64,000 bases of DNA, taken from NCBI RefSeq assembly GCF_001637225.1, contig NZ_LVJI01000014.1, positions 62,001-126,000 of the forward strand, read 5' to 3'. Position 1 is the first letter of the stretch. Each line of letters starts with the position of its first letter. The translations under genes and the position numbers were made by a program. The notes beneath the pieces are model-generated. The model was not told the DNA's origin. It saw nothing but the letters and a program-made list of their open reading frames with translations, and ran no database searches. This document shows positions 42,048 through 51,868 of this stretch, piece after piece. This DNA is from Paenibacillus antarcticus (GTDB lineage: Bacteria; Bacillota; Bacilli; Paenibacillales; Paenibacillaceae).

Positions 42048-44030
42048 CTATTCCTCAACATCAGTAAAGTCAACATTATCAACAATCCAACGTTTGCGTG
42101 GTTCAACTTTATCGCCCATTAGCGTGGATACACGTTTCTCTGCTTTAGCTGCATCTACAATCTGTACTTTAAGTAACGTTCTCATTTCTGGATTCATCGT
42201 TGTCTCCCATAATTGCTCAGGGTTCATTTCTCCGAGTCCTTTATAACGTTGTAATTCATATTTGTCGCCGAATTCTTTCAAATAGTTCGCAAGCTCTTCA
42301 TCGCTCCATGCGTAACGCATCGTTTCAAGTTTACCCGATTTACGTGTGATCTTGTACAATGGCGGCTGGGCAATAAATACTTTTCCCGCATCAATAAGTG
42401 GCTTCATATAACGGTAAAAGAACGTCAGAAGCAATACTTGAATATGAGCTCCATCCGTATCCGCATCGGTCATAATAATAATTTTAGAATAATTGCTGTC
42501 TTCGAGTTCGAAATCAGTTCCAATTCCTGCACCGATGGCCGATACAATCGCACGATATTCCTCATTCTTCAGGACATCTGCCAATTTAGCCTTCTCAGGG
42601 TTCAATGGTTTCCCCTTCAATGGAAGGATCGCCTGGATCTTAGAGTCCCGCCCCTGCTTAGCAGAGCCGCCTGCGGAATCTCCTTCCACAATGAACAATT
42701 CTGTGCGTGTCACATCTTTAGACTGTGCAGGCGTCAGTTTACCATTCAGATTAGAACTTTCGCTACGTTTCTTACCAGTACGCATATCATCGCGCGCTTT
42801 CCGCGCTGCTTCACGTGCTCTCGATGCCTGCACAGCTTTCTTGATCAGTGTCTGAGCAACCTGAGGATTCTCTTCTAGAAAGATCTGCATGTTCTCTGAG
42901 ACAATCGCATCTACCATACTTCGAGCGGATGCACTACCTAGTTGATCTTTGGTCTGACCCACAAATTCTACATCAGACATTTTGACACTAATAACTGTCA
43001 TCATGCCTTCACGTAAATCTGATCCTTCTAGATTCTTGTCCTTCTCTTTGAGTAAGCTTGTTTTTCTAGCGTAATCATTCATGACACGTGTATAAGCTGT
43101 TTTGAACCCTGTTTCATGTGTTCCCCCACCACGTGTTGGAATGGAGTTAACGAATGATGCAAGTGTCTCCGTATACCCAGCATTATACTGAAGTGCTACT
43201 TCAACTTCGACATCATCCTTCTCAGCATTGAAATGAATGACATCATGTAACACATCCTTGCCTTCATTAAGGAATTCAACGAACTGACTAGCTCCACCTT
43301 CATAGTGAAACTCATCTTGCTTATCAGAACGATGATCCTTTAACACAATTCGAAGCCCTGAATTTAGGAAAGCAAGTTCCTGTACCCGTTCTGCTAAAGT
43401 ATCATAATTAAAGTTAATTCCATTTGCAAAGACACGTATATCTGGTTTAAAAGTCACTTTCGTACCCGTCTTATTCGTATTTCCCAATATTTCAAGACCT
43501 GTAGAAGGTTCCCCTACGTGTTCTATACCTTTCTTATCTACCCAATATTCGAAACGTTGGCGATGTATCTTACCATCACGGAATATATCGACTTCAAGCC
43601 ATTCTGAAAGAGCATTCGTTACAGAAGCACCAACGCCATGCAGACCACCTGATTTCTTATATCCTGAACCTCCGAATTTACCTCCGGCATGCAGAATCGT
43701 AAATACAACTTGAGGTGTAGGTATTCCTGTTTTATGAATTCCTGTAGGAATTCCGCGCCCATTATCAAGAACAGTCACGGATCCGTCTTTGTGTAAAGTT
43801 ATTTCAATTCTTGTGCAGTATTTGGCAAGATGTTCGTCCACTGCATTATCCACGATTTCCCATACTAGATGATGAAGTCCCGATGCACTCGTACTACCAA
43901 TATACATTCCTGGTCTTTTGCGAACCGCAACTAGACCTTCGAGCACTTGAATGTCGTCTACATCGTACCCGGCATGGCCTTTATCGCCGCCTTTGGATGA
44001 CTCTGCAAGCAAATCGATCTGCTCGACCAT
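42048..44030 (-). CDS. parE: DNA topoisomerase IV subunit B
   Basis: 660 residues. GHKL ATPase motifs: WEIVDNAVDEHLAKYCTRIE, TVLDNGRGIPTGIH and KSGGLHGVGASVTNALSEWL; TOPRIM motifs LFIVEGDSAGGSAKQGRD and IIMTDADTDGAHIQVLLLTF. C-terminal GLGEMNPEQLWETTMNPEMR is conserved. It supplies ATP energy to ParC. Preceded by its own spacer at 44031-44109, so the pair is likely transcribed from there. Confidence 0.96.
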   Translation of the reverse strand: MVEQIDLLAESSKGGDKGHAGYDVDDIQVLEGLVAVRKRPGMYIGSTSASGLHHLVWEIVDNAVDEHLAKYCTRIEITLHKDGSVTVLDNGRGIPTGIHKTGIPTPQVVFTILHAGGKFGGSGYKKSGGLHGVGASVTNALSEWLEVDIFRDGKIHRQRFEYWVDKKGIEHVGEPSTGLEILGNTNKTGTKVTFKPDIRVFANGINFNYDTLAERVQELAFLNSGLRIVLKDHRSDKQDEFHYEGGASQFVEFLNEGKDVLHDVIHFNAEKDDVEVEVALQYNAGYTETLASFVNSIPTRGGGTHETGFKTAYTRVMNDYARKTSLLKEKDKNLEGSDLREGMMTVISVKMSDVEFVGQTKDQLGSASARSMVDAIVSENMQIFLEENPQVAQTLIKKAVQASRAREAARKARDDMRTGKKRSESSNLNGKLTPAQSKDVTRTELFIVEGDSAGGSAKQGRDSKIQAILPLKGKPLNPEKAKLADVLKNEEYRAIVSAIGAGIGTDFELEDSNYSKIIIMTDADTDGAHIQVLLLTFFYRYMKPLIDAGKVFIAQPPLYKITRKSGKLETMRYAWSDEELANYLKEFGDKYELQRYKGLGEMNPEQLWETTMNPEMRTLLKVQIVDAAKAEKRVSTLMGDKVEPRKRWIVDNVDFTDVEE

Positions 44031-44109
44031 TCATGCTCCCCCTTAGTAAATCTTTATCAAAGATGATGTTCATCCGATGCAAACAGATGTTTTGTTATCC
44101 TTGTCTATT

Positions 44110-45108
44110 TTAATTCAAGATATCCCTTTTCGTAAAGACTGTGAATGAAACAACAACCGAAACAAGTGCCCATATTCCCAATACAATCAACGAAAAATTA
44201 AGATTCATTCCTTCGATGGGAGCTGGTGTTCCGGCCAAATAATTCGTAAGTTGCAAGTTTACCATAAATAAATATTTAGCGCTTGTCCATGCGGATGCCA
44301 TATTTGTTAAAATAGTCCCCGCTATGAGTGCAGCCATCATGACGACAATACTTGCTGCGGTACTTTTCACTAACACCGATACCATAAAAGCAAGTAATGC
44401 AACCGTGACCGCTACAAACCATATTAATCCGCATTGCATCAACAGATATTCCCACTGTGGTACCGCATGTACAGCAGACATATCCACATTAGAACCACTA
44501 ATCTGGAACCCCGTAAAGACGGGTATATTAAAACCAACATATCCAAAAAACGCGCCTGAGATCAAATAACTTATAGCAAAAGTAGAAAAAATAATCAATG
44601 ACACAAACATGATCATTGTAATCATCTTACTCAGCAGTACTTTCCACCTTTTTACCGGTCTTGTCAATAACATTTTGATCGTACCTGTCGTTCTTTCACC
44701 AGATACAATGTCTGAGGCGATAGCCATAATAAGTAACGGAATGAATAAATTGATGGAATTGTCCATGAATTCACGAGTAAAAGTAACCCCGTTTGGTTCT
44801 TTAGGATTCACATTATGATCTAGATAATACTGAAGTTGTTGTACAAAAATAAGTCGATACTTCTTCCACTCCTCAGGAATACGATCGCTACCAAGGGAAT
44901 TCTGATTATCCGTTATTTGTTGTTGTAATTCAAGGCGCCAATCCCCATTGAACTTATCTCGGCTAAGTTCTGATGACCTCATTTGGGCATACGTGAAAAT
45001 GGGCACCAGAACGAGCAAAACAAGCAGAACGACGTAAAAGCGTTTCTTTTTAATAATCTTGATACATTCATTTTGTATTAAGGGTAGGATGTTACTCAAT
45101 GTTTTCAC
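44110..45108 (-). CDS. ABC-2 type transporter permease
   Basis: 332 residues with six helices. The first helix (KKKRFYVVLLVLLVLVPIFT) is followed by a long extracytoplasmic loop and then VSGERTTGTIKMLLTRPVKR, the conserved loop of ABC-2 permeases of the CcmB/NatB/bacitracin-export class. Its start overlaps the ATPase gene by 17 nt. Substrate unknown. Confidence 0.88.
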   Translation of the reverse strand: MKTLSNILPLIQNECIKIIKKKRFYVVLLVLLVLVPIFTYAQMRSSELSRDKFNGDWRLELQQQITDNQNSLGSDRIPEEWKKYRLIFVQQLQYYLDHNVNPKEPNGVTFTREFMDNSINLFIPLLIMAIASDIVSGERTTGTIKMLLTRPVKRWKVLLSKMITMIMFVSLIIFSTFAISYLISGAFFGYVGFNIPVFTGFQISGSNVDMSAVHAVPQWEYLLMQCGLIWFVAVTVALLAFMVSVLVKSTAASIVVMMAALIAGTILTNMASAWTSAKYLFMVNLQLTNYLAGTPAPIEGMNLNFSLIVLGIWALVSVVVSFTVFTKRDILN

Positions 45109-46063
45109 CTTCAGTCATTTGTAGGAATAGTTGTTCTAGTGTTGGATTGATCTTATTGACACCCTTCACTGCAATACCTGCCTTGACTAGTCTCAAAAGA
45201 ATAGCTGGAATAATTCCCTCTTCATTCTGCGTCACAACGGAATTCACGGACATCCCTGCAATAAGAGAATCATCGAGTACGGATTCGGCGGATTCAACCA
45301 AGTGAACGCCCTCGAACTGAGACAGTATTATTTCCCCTTCCGACAAAGGTTCCATTTCCCAAATGACATAATCAGCATTCTGAGATACTAACTCATTAAC
45401 TTCACCTACAGCAAGTATACTGCCTTGACTAATGATCGCTACTCGATCGCATAACAATTGAATTTCACTTAATAAATGACTTGATACCAATACAGCCAAT
45501 CCTTCTTCTGCCAACTTCCTAATGAACAGACGGAGCTCCTTAATTCCCTTTGGATCCAGACCATTCGTAGGTTCATCGAGTATAAGTAACTTGGGACGAC
45601 CTAATAGCGCTTGAGCGATTCCGAGTCTCTGACGCATTCCGAGTGAGTATGTACGTACTTTATCGTGGATTCGTTGATCTAACCGCACGATATCTACCAC
45701 TTCTTGAATTCGCGCTTCTTCCACTCCAGACTGCATACGAGCAAAATGTTCTAAGTTCTCCCAACCCGTGAGATACGTGTATACTTCAGGATTCTCAACA
45801 ATTGAACCTACGTATTGCAACGCATTTTCCTGATCTCGATTGACATCATAACCATACACTTTTATCGTACCACTACTCGGTTTAATCAGGTCAACCAACA
45901 TTCGAATCGTCGTCGTTTTCCCTGCTCCATTTGGTCCTAGGAAACCGAATATTTCGCCTTCTCGCACATCAAAAGTTACATCCTTAATAATCATTTTTTT
46001 ACCTATTTTTTTATGTACATGCTCAACAGATAGAACAATGTTATCCACTCTCTTCACACTCAA
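45092..46063 (-). CDS. ABC transporter ATP-binding protein, export type
   Basis: 323 residues. Walker A FLGPNGAGKTTTIRMLVDLI, signature TYSLGMRQRLGIAQALLGRP, Walker B LLILDEPTNGLDPKGIKELR, H-loop VLVSSHLLSE, followed by an approximately 100-residue C-terminal regulatory region. This is the BcrA/NatA-like class that pairs with ABC-2 permeases. It lies 26 nt downstream of an SGNH hydrolase gene and may share its transcript. Confidence 0.93.
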   Translation of the reverse strand: MSVKRVDNIVLSVEHVHKKIGKKMIIKDVTFDVREGEIFGFLGPNGAGKTTTIRMLVDLIKPSSGTIKVYGYDVNRDQENALQYVGSIVENPEVYTYLTGWENLEHFARMQSGVEEARIQEVVDIVRLDQRIHDKVRTYSLGMRQRLGIAQALLGRPKLLILDEPTNGLDPKGIKELRLFIRKLAEEGLAVLVSSHLLSEIQLLCDRVAIISQGSILAVGEVNELVSQNADYVIWEMEPLSEGEIILSQFEGVHLVESAESVLDDSLIAGMSVNSVVTQNEEGIIPAILLRLVKAGIAVKGVNKINPTLEQLFLQMTEGENIE

Positions 46064-46089
46064 AGTATGTCGCCCCTTCCTTACGAATG

Positions 46090-46983
46090 TTATTCTATTC
46101 CTTGCACAATTCGATTGGCAATTTGTTGGTACCCTTCAGCATTCGGATGAAAATGATCTGTTGATAAGTAACGTTTCAAATTATGTGTAAACAAATCAAA
46201 TGTAGGTACAAGTGTCATGTTCTCATATTTATTTATAGTCGTTAGTGCTACGTTGTTCCATTTCGTGACGGCTTCATTGCCCACGACCTTCAATTCTTTC
46301 ATATCTCCAAAAGGGTTATACAATCCTACGTAAATAATATAGGAATCAGGATTAATGGTTCTTATTTTCTCTAAAGCAACTTTTAATTGTGCTGATGCTT
46401 TAGGCAATGCACTTGTGATCTTCTCCGCTGTTACGTCTTGTACTGTACTCGTCGACGTTGTGTTTGTAGTCTCTCCTGACTTACCCTTAGCTGAAGATAA
46501 TAGCTGCGCTCCCTGAAATAGATCATTACCCCCAATGGAAAGGATAATAATATCCGATTGTTTCAGAACGTACTGTACACCTTCCTCATCTAACTTCTTC
46601 ACCAATCCATCCGTCGTTAGTCCGTTAATGCCTAGGTTATTTAGTAATGTCGTTTTCTTACTACTACTCTTCGCGAGACCTTCTACGCTTCTTTTCACGA
46701 ACCCGCTTCCGGTTTGGTCCCCTGTACCTTTAGCTAAAGAGTCTCCAATGGCGGCAATCTTATATTCCTTTTTCTTATCCATGCTATCCGCTACACCCTC
46801 CCCTATTGGTTGAGATGGACGTTCATTCTCTACTCCAACCTGTGGAGCATTAACGTCTTTAATAGCGTATATAAATCCAACTAACAGTACCAATGTCGTC
46901 GCTATCGAGGCTACACTTACAATGCGCCAGATCCATTTCGATGAATTCACACTCAATACCTCCTTTAATCTTCCTTTTAACAT
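46090..46983 (-). CDS. Membrane-anchored SGNH (GDSL) hydrolase
   Basis: 297 residues. An N-terminal membrane anchor (WRIVSVASIATTLVLLVGFI) precedes an extracellular SGNH domain: block I AAIGDSLAKGTGDQTG with the nucleophile Ser, block II LGINGLTTDGL, block III IILSIGGNDLF, block V TDHFHPNAEGYQQIANRI with Asp and His. It resembles the YpmR/spore lipase group. Substrate may be a lipid or wall ester. Followed closely by ABC exporter genes. Confidence 0.88.
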   Translation of the reverse strand: MLKGRLKEVLSVNSSKWIWRIVSVASIATTLVLLVGFIYAIKDVNAPQVGVENERPSQPIGEGVADSMDKKKEYKIAAIGDSLAKGTGDQTGSGFVKRSVEGLAKSSSKKTTLLNNLGINGLTTDGLVKKLDEEGVQYVLKQSDIIILSIGGNDLFQGAQLLSSAKGKSGETTNTTSTSTVQDVTAEKITSALPKASAQLKVALEKIRTINPDSYIIYVGLYNPFGDMKELKVVGNEAVTKWNNVALTTINKYENMTLVPTFDLFTHNLKRYLSTDHFHPNAEGYQQIANRIVQGIE

Positions 46984-47077
46984 TAAAACTTCTATTTCAA
47001 ATTTGCAAATTAAACCATCTCATTACAGTTTGTAGTTTCGAGAAAAACCTTATTTCACCAGAATATAACGCAAAAAA

Positions 47078-47113
47078 ACGGTTAAGCTATTCTAGATTGA
47101 ATAGCCAAACCGT
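47078..47113 (-). terminator. Intrinsic terminator after the CAP-domain gene
   Basis: On the minus strand ACGGTTT...GCTATTC pairs with GAATAGC...AACCGT, then TTTTTTTG. Confidence 0.82.
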
Positions 47114-47136
47114 CCATTTCATTGCATTGATATTTT

Positions 47137-47772
47137 TTATTTGCTAATAAACTCTTGTACCCAATGACCGTTATAATATCCTACGCCAATGATAGTATAA
47201 TTTGCATTCAAAATGTTGGCACGATGTCCTTCACTATTCATCCAAGCTGTCATAACATCAGCTGGTGTTTTTTGACCCTTAGCGATATTCTCACCTGCAT
47301 AGCTATAAGTGATGCCATATTGTTTCATCATATCAAATGGAGATCCATAAGTTGGTGAGTTATGAGCAAAATAATTGTTATTATTCATATCTTTTGCTTT
47401 ATCTAGTGCCATATTGGCTAATTTAGTATCTGATGTTAATGGTTTTAGACCTGCTTTGCTACGTTCTTGATTCACTAGAGCTACAACCTGTGCAGTAACC
47501 GATTGATCTGCATTCGTATCTGGTTTCACTTCAGGTTTCACTTCTGGCTTAGTAATTGGTGTAGAAGGTTTAATCGTTGTCTGTAACTTATCTACAATGA
47601 CTTTCCATTCCCCGTCATGATTCTTGATCCAATCTTGAAGAATAACCTTCACATCAGTAAATTTATAAGTTTCAGCAGAAGTAGCTGACGCCGAGCCTGG
47701 TAGTACCATTCCAACAGCTAATATAGAAGCAAATGTTCCAGCCATCACCGTTTTAATCATTGATTTTTTCAT
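47137..47772 (-). CDS. Secreted CAP-domain protein (YkwD-like)
   Basis: 211 residues. A signal peptide (TVMAGTFASILAVGMVLPGS, cleavage ASA) is followed by a Pro-rich repeat linker (TKPEVKPEVKPD) and a C-terminal CAP/SCP domain: VALVNQERSKAGLKPLTSDT, YFAHNSPTYGSPFDMMKQYG, YAGENIAKGQKTPADVMTAW, NSEGHRANILNANYTIIGVG. The His-Glu-Glu-His residues of the CAP cavity are present. Extracellular; in Bacillales such proteins are linked to spore coat or wall, role unclear. Confidence 0.9.
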   Translation of the reverse strand: MKKSMIKTVMAGTFASILAVGMVLPGSASATSAETYKFTDVKVILQDWIKNHDGEWKVIVDKLQTTIKPSTPITKPEVKPEVKPDTNADQSVTAQVVALVNQERSKAGLKPLTSDTKLANMALDKAKDMNNNNYFAHNSPTYGSPFDMMKQYGITYSYAGENIAKGQKTPADVMTAWMNSEGHRANILNANYTIIGVGYYNGHWVQEFISK

Positions 47773-47941
47773 ATATTACATATCCCCTTCATTCGTATCG
47801 TATTTTTGAATCTCACAGTTACAAAAAGGTTACAAAATTGTCATCAGCAACAAAATCATTGTAACATGCTAGATTTCGTTTTTAACCCCGCAAATACTGG
47901 TAAACGTCTTTTGACAACGATAAGCAAATAATAAACAACAG

Positions 47942-47990
47942 AAAAAACCTTATATACTCACACATTTTAATCGGTGTGAGTACATAAGGT
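47942..47990 (-). terminator. Intrinsic terminator of the sugar ABC operon
   Basis: ACCTTAT..ACTCACAC and GTGTGAGT..ATAAGGT form a long stem (47947-47990); on the minus strand TTTTTTC follows. Confidence 0.88.
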
Positions 47991-48037
47991 AGGCTATTAT
48001 TAATCTAGTAACTTAATTCGATGATCGTCCTTCTCAC

Positions 48038-49045
48038 CTATTTCTTCGCTGCGTATTTACGCATATCGAAGGCAACAGCAGCAACAATAATCAGTCCCTT
48101 AATAATAAGTTGCCAGTATGGACTGATCCCGATAAATGTCAGCCCATAGTTAATAATTGTAAAGATTAATACTCCAACGACAACCCCTGGCACAGTTCCT
48201 ATTCCGCCTGTCGTTGACACACCACCCACTACGCAAGCAGCAATCGCATCAAGCTCGTACATATTCCCATAGTTATTCGTTGCTCCACCCGTTCTAGCGG
48301 ACTCAAGCACACCGGCAAGACCATAAAGAGATCCAGCAATAGCATAAATATACATCAAATATTTGGCTACATTAATACCAGATACTTTGGCAGCTTGAAT
48401 GTTACCACCAATGGCATACATATTTTTACCAAGCTTCGTTTTATTAAAGATGACCCATACAATGAATGCTACAAAGATTGCGATAAGCACAATATACGGT
48501 AAGGAATACTTTCCTTCCCCAATGGAACCCGTTCCGATAATCTTAAAATCATCTCGAAGGCCAGCTATAGGTTGAGAATTGTTCGGTTCCATATCGACAT
48601 ATAAAGAGTTAATCCCATACACGGCAACCATTGTCCCTAATGTAGCGATAAAGGGTGGTACATTAAGCTTCGCTACTACAAATCCGTTCACAAGTCCACA
48701 AATCAGACCTATTAATATGGCAATCACGATCGGGATGATAATCTGCAGCTGTGGAAGATCTGGAAAGAAACGAGCCGCATACTCAGCCTTTTGTAACATC
48801 GAAGCGGCTACGACTGCCGTTAGTCCAACAATGCGACCTGCAGATAGGTCAGTTCCGGCTGTAATTAGAATAAATGCGACACCTAGAGCAATAATAGTAC
48901 GTGTGGATGATTGAATTAATACATCTCTTAATGAATTAATAGATAAAAATGCTGGATTGTACGCTGTAATCCCAATAATGAGTACAACTAAAACGATATA
49001 AATAGCATATTGTGATGCAAATCCTTGTAATCTTTTCGTATTCAT
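48038..49045 (-). CDS. mglC: Galactose/ribose-type sugar ABC permease
   Basis: 335 residues, ten helices of the RbsC/MglC/AraH family: STRTIIALGVAFILITAGTD and LSAGRIVGLTAVVAASMLQK, GLVNGFVVAKLNVPPFIATL, and DAIAACVVGGVSTTGGIGTV as the conserved EAA-like loop. The combination with a galactose-type binding protein two genes upstream suggests MglC. Last gene of the mglBAC unit; 21 nt after mglA. Confidence 0.9.
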   Translation of the reverse strand: MNTKRLQGFASQYAIYIVLVVLIIGITAYNPAFLSINSLRDVLIQSSTRTIIALGVAFILITAGTDLSAGRIVGLTAVVAASMLQKAEYAARFFPDLPQLQIIIPIVIAILIGLICGLVNGFVVAKLNVPPFIATLGTMVAVYGINSLYVDMEPNNSQPIAGLRDDFKIIGTGSIGEGKYSLPYIVLIAIFVAFIVWVIFNKTKLGKNMYAIGGNIQAAKVSGINVAKYLMYIYAIAGSLYGLAGVLESARTGGATNNYGNMYELDAIAACVVGGVSTTGGIGTVPGVVVGVLIFTIINYGLTFIGISPYWQLIIKGLIIVAAVAFDMRKYAAKK

Positions 49046-49066
49046 AAATAATCTCCCTTCGATGCC

Positions 49067-50578
49067 TTAATGCTGAGCGGCCAGTGTCATAATTTGTTCT
49101 TGAGTGGCAACATTTCCCTCAACGATTCCGGTTAGTCGTCCTTCGGACATCACCATGATCCGGTCAGACATCCCAAGCAGTTCAGGCATCTCAGAAGAAA
49201 TCATAATGATGCTTTTCCCTTGTTTCGCCAAATCAGCAATGATGGTATATATCTCGTATTTTGCTCCAACATCAATACCTCGTGTCGGTTCATCTAACAA
49301 AAGGATTTCCGGCTCTGTTAATAACCATCTAGCCAATAAAACCTTTTGCTGATTGCCACCCGAAAGATTCATCATTAGCGTACGCATCGTTGGTGTCTTC
49401 GTACGTAACTTCTCGACCATATGATCGACTTCTTTTTTCTTACGTTTCTCATCAAGCAACAGATACGGCTTCTGATACCGATCCATATTTGCTATGGCCC
49501 CATTCTCATGTACAGATAAGACGGAGAAAATACCGGTAGCACGCCGTTCCTCCGTAAGTAGTGCCATCCCCATTCGTTTGGCATCTTCCGCCGATTTGAT
49601 TTTGACTTTCTTACCATTCAAAGAAATGGTCCCTGAAGCGATTTCCCTAAGCCCGAATAATGCTTCAATAAGTTCCGTCCGTTGAGCTCCAACTAAGCCG
49701 CCAATCCCCAGAATTTCACCTTTACGAAGATCAAACGATATATCTCTAAAAGATTTAGAATGCGTAGAGGTTAAGTCTTGTACTTTCAGAATAACGTCAC
49801 CTGGCACATTATATCTTTCTGGAAACCGATTCGTAAGGTCACGCCCAACCATCTTAGATATAATGCTATCCGTCGTTAATTCCTTAGCTGGCCATGTACC
49901 AATTTTCTTCCCGTCTCGCATAATGGTAACCTCGTCAGAGATTTTTAGAATCTCCTCCATTTTGTGCGATATATAAATAATGGCTACTCCTCGCTTCTGC
50001 AGGTCACGGATAATGCGGAATAAGTGCTCTACTTCAACGCTAGTCAGCGAAGACGTTGGTTCATCCATCACAATAACCCTTGAATGGAAAGAGACAGCTT
50101 TCGCGATTTCAATAGATTGGATTTTGGATACGGATAAGTTGCCAACAATCATGTCTGGCTTCAAGTCAATATCAAGCTCCTTAAATAAATCTTCCGTGTC
50201 CTTATACATCTTCTTATGATCGATAAACTGGATTGGACCTATTCCCCTCGTCGGAAATCGACCTAACCAAATATTCTCCATCACATTGCGAAAAGGTACC
50301 GGGTGAAGTTCTTGATGAATCATCGAAACACCCAGATTTAGTGCATCCTTGGAGGTGTGTATTTCAACTTGTTTGCCATCCAACACAATAAGACCAGCAT
50401 CTGGCTCATAAATACCGTAAAGACATTTCATTAACGTTGATTTCCCCGCCCCATTCTCACCCATGAGAGCGTGTACCGTTCCGGGACGCACTTGTAAAGT
50501 AACACTATCCAGTGCCTTTACACCAGGAAAATCCTTAGTAATTTCTATCATTTCTAGCAAAAACTCATGTTCAGCCAT
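49067..50578 (-). CDS. mglA: Galactose/methyl galactoside ABC transporter ATP-binding protein
   Basis: 503 residues with two fused ATPase domains. First Walker A ALMGENGAGKSTLMKCLYGI, first Walker B VIVMDEPTSSLTSVEVEHLF; second domain with a non-canonical Walker A (IGGLVGAQRTELIEALFGLR), signature NLSGGNQQKVLLARWLLTEP and Walker B ILLLDEPTRGIDVGAKYEIY. This architecture is specific to the MglA/RbsA family. SD AGGAGGAGG. Confidence 0.94.
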   Translation of the reverse strand: MAEHEFLLEMIEITKDFPGVKALDSVTLQVRPGTVHALMGENGAGKSTLMKCLYGIYEPDAGLIVLDGKQVEIHTSKDALNLGVSMIHQELHPVPFRNVMENIWLGRFPTRGIGPIQFIDHKKMYKDTEDLFKELDIDLKPDMIVGNLSVSKIQSIEIAKAVSFHSRVIVMDEPTSSLTSVEVEHLFRIIRDLQKRGVAIIYISHKMEEILKISDEVTIMRDGKKIGTWPAKELTTDSIISKMVGRDLTNRFPERYNVPGDVILKVQDLTSTHSKSFRDISFDLRKGEILGIGGLVGAQRTELIEALFGLREIASGTISLNGKKVKIKSAEDAKRMGMALLTEERRATGIFSVLSVHENGAIANMDRYQKPYLLLDEKRKKKEVDHMVEKLRTKTPTMRTLMMNLSGGNQQKVLLARWLLTEPEILLLDEPTRGIDVGAKYEIYTIIADLAKQGKSIIMISSEMPELLGMSDRIMVMSEGRLTGIVEGNVATQEQIMTLAAQH

Positions 50579-50654
50579 GGTTTCCGCCTCCTCCTACGTG
50601 ACATGTGTGTTGCCCTTAGAGGCACATCGCTCTATAAACTTATAATCTATAAAG

Positions 50655-50684
50655 GGAGCAGGATTCTCGTGACCATCCTGCTCC
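50655..50684 (-). promoter_or_regulatory. Intercistronic hairpin between mglB and mglA
   Basis: GGAGCAGGAT (50655-50664) and ATCCTGCTCC (50675-50684), perfect 10 bp with a 10-nt loop. There is no good U-run, so it more likely stabilises the mglB message or partly attenuates, giving more binding protein than membrane components. Confidence 0.7.
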
Positions 50685-50706
50685 TCCGATAGATATCCAC
50701 TTATTC

Positions 50707-51735
50707 TTATTTCGCTTCGTCGATATTGTCCTTCGTAATCTTCTTATATTTAATCCATACATATTGATTGTCTGAGATTTCAAAACCAACATTATCATTC
50801 GTCGGTTTCTCTCCATTAGCCAACAATGTAGCTAGAACTACAGAAGCCTTACCTTGGTTATTGGCATCGTTAAGTACAGTTCCTAATAAAGTTCCATCTT
50901 GCAAAGCTTCTATGGCAGGAGCTGTTGCATCTACACCTACAACGGGCATAAACTTATCACCTTTGAAGTAGCCAGCAGCTTTTAAAGCCTCAATTGCACC
51001 TAGTGCCATATCGTCGTTATTAGCTAGAACCGCTTCAATTTTATCTCCATTAGCACCAAGGAATGCAGCCATCTTCTCTTGGCCTTTAACGCGATCCCAC
51101 ATCGCTGTGTCTTCGGCAACTTTTTCTACCTTGATCCCTGCAGCTTCGATCGCTTCGATAGAGAATTTTGTTCTTAATTCTGCATCTTGATGTCCTGGTT
51201 CACCTTTTAACATGACATATTGTAAGACTCCATCTTTGTTCTTATCCGCTTCAGGATGTGCCTTCCAGTAATCAACAATGATATCGCCTGACATTGTGCC
51301 AGATTCTTCTGCTTTGGCACCGACATAATATACTTTATCCCATTTCTTCATATCATCGGGAAGTGGCTCCCTATTAAGGAATACGACAGGAATATCAGCA
51401 GTCTTTGCTTTATCGATAATAACGCCAGCGGCTGTACGGTCTACTGGATTAATTAATAGTGCATTTGTTTTCTTTGTAATGAACAAATCTACTTTGTCAT
51501 TCTGCGTAGGTTGAGAATTCTGGCTATCTACAATCTCTACGTTTGCTTTCCCTTCAGCATTTGTTTTAATAGAGTTACGAACACCCGTCATAAAGGTATC
51601 ATCGAATTTGTAAATGGCTACCCCAATTTGAGGTTCCTTACCTCCGTCAGCTGAGTTTGAGCAACCTGCTACAACAGACCCGAGTAGTGCACCCGCAAGC
51701 AGAACTGGTGTAATTTTCTTCATTCTTTTTTTCAT
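50707..51735 (-). CDS. mglB: Galactose-binding lipoprotein (MglB-type)
   Basis: About 342 residues from the ATG at 51735 after GGGGAGG. KITPVLLAGALLGSVVAGCS is the lipoprotein signal. The mature periplasmic-binding-protein fold has IGVAIYKFDDTFMTGVRNSI, NALLINPVDRTAAGVIIDKA, VVFLNREPLPDD, and DKNKDGVLQYVMLKGEPGHQ, whose D-x-N-x-D-G loop matches the calcium site of galactose/glucose-binding protein. AVLANNDDMALGAIEALKAA follows. Binds galactose or a related sugar for MglAC. Confidence 0.92.
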   Translation of the reverse strand: MKKRMKKITPVLLAGALLGSVVAGCSNSADGGKEPQIGVAIYKFDDTFMTGVRNSIKTNAEGKANVEIVDSQNSQPTQNDKVDLFITKKTNALLINPVDRTAAGVIIDKAKTADIPVVFLNREPLPDDMKKWDKVYYVGAKAEESGTMSGDIIVDYWKAHPEADKNKDGVLQYVMLKGEPGHQDAELRTKFSIEAIEAAGIKVEKVAEDTAMWDRVKGQEKMAAFLGANGDKIEAVLANNDDMALGAIEALKAAGYFKGDKFMPVVGVDATAPAIEALQDGTLLGTVLNDANNQGKASVVLATLLANGEKPTNDNVGFEISDNQYVWIKYKKITKDNIDEAK

Positions 51736-51868
51736 CAAATAAACCTCCCCATTAACTTTTCTTTGAAATATAATTTCCAATTGGTTACATTTTCATTATC
51801 GTTGAAATAGAGAATAAACCAAATATAAAATACTCCTGTTTTATATAAAAATTCTCATGGCTTATGCT

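Noticed and set aside
42438..42878. 146-residue plus-strand ORF inside parE
   Set aside because: Shadow of the conserved TOPRIM region of parE with no independent support.
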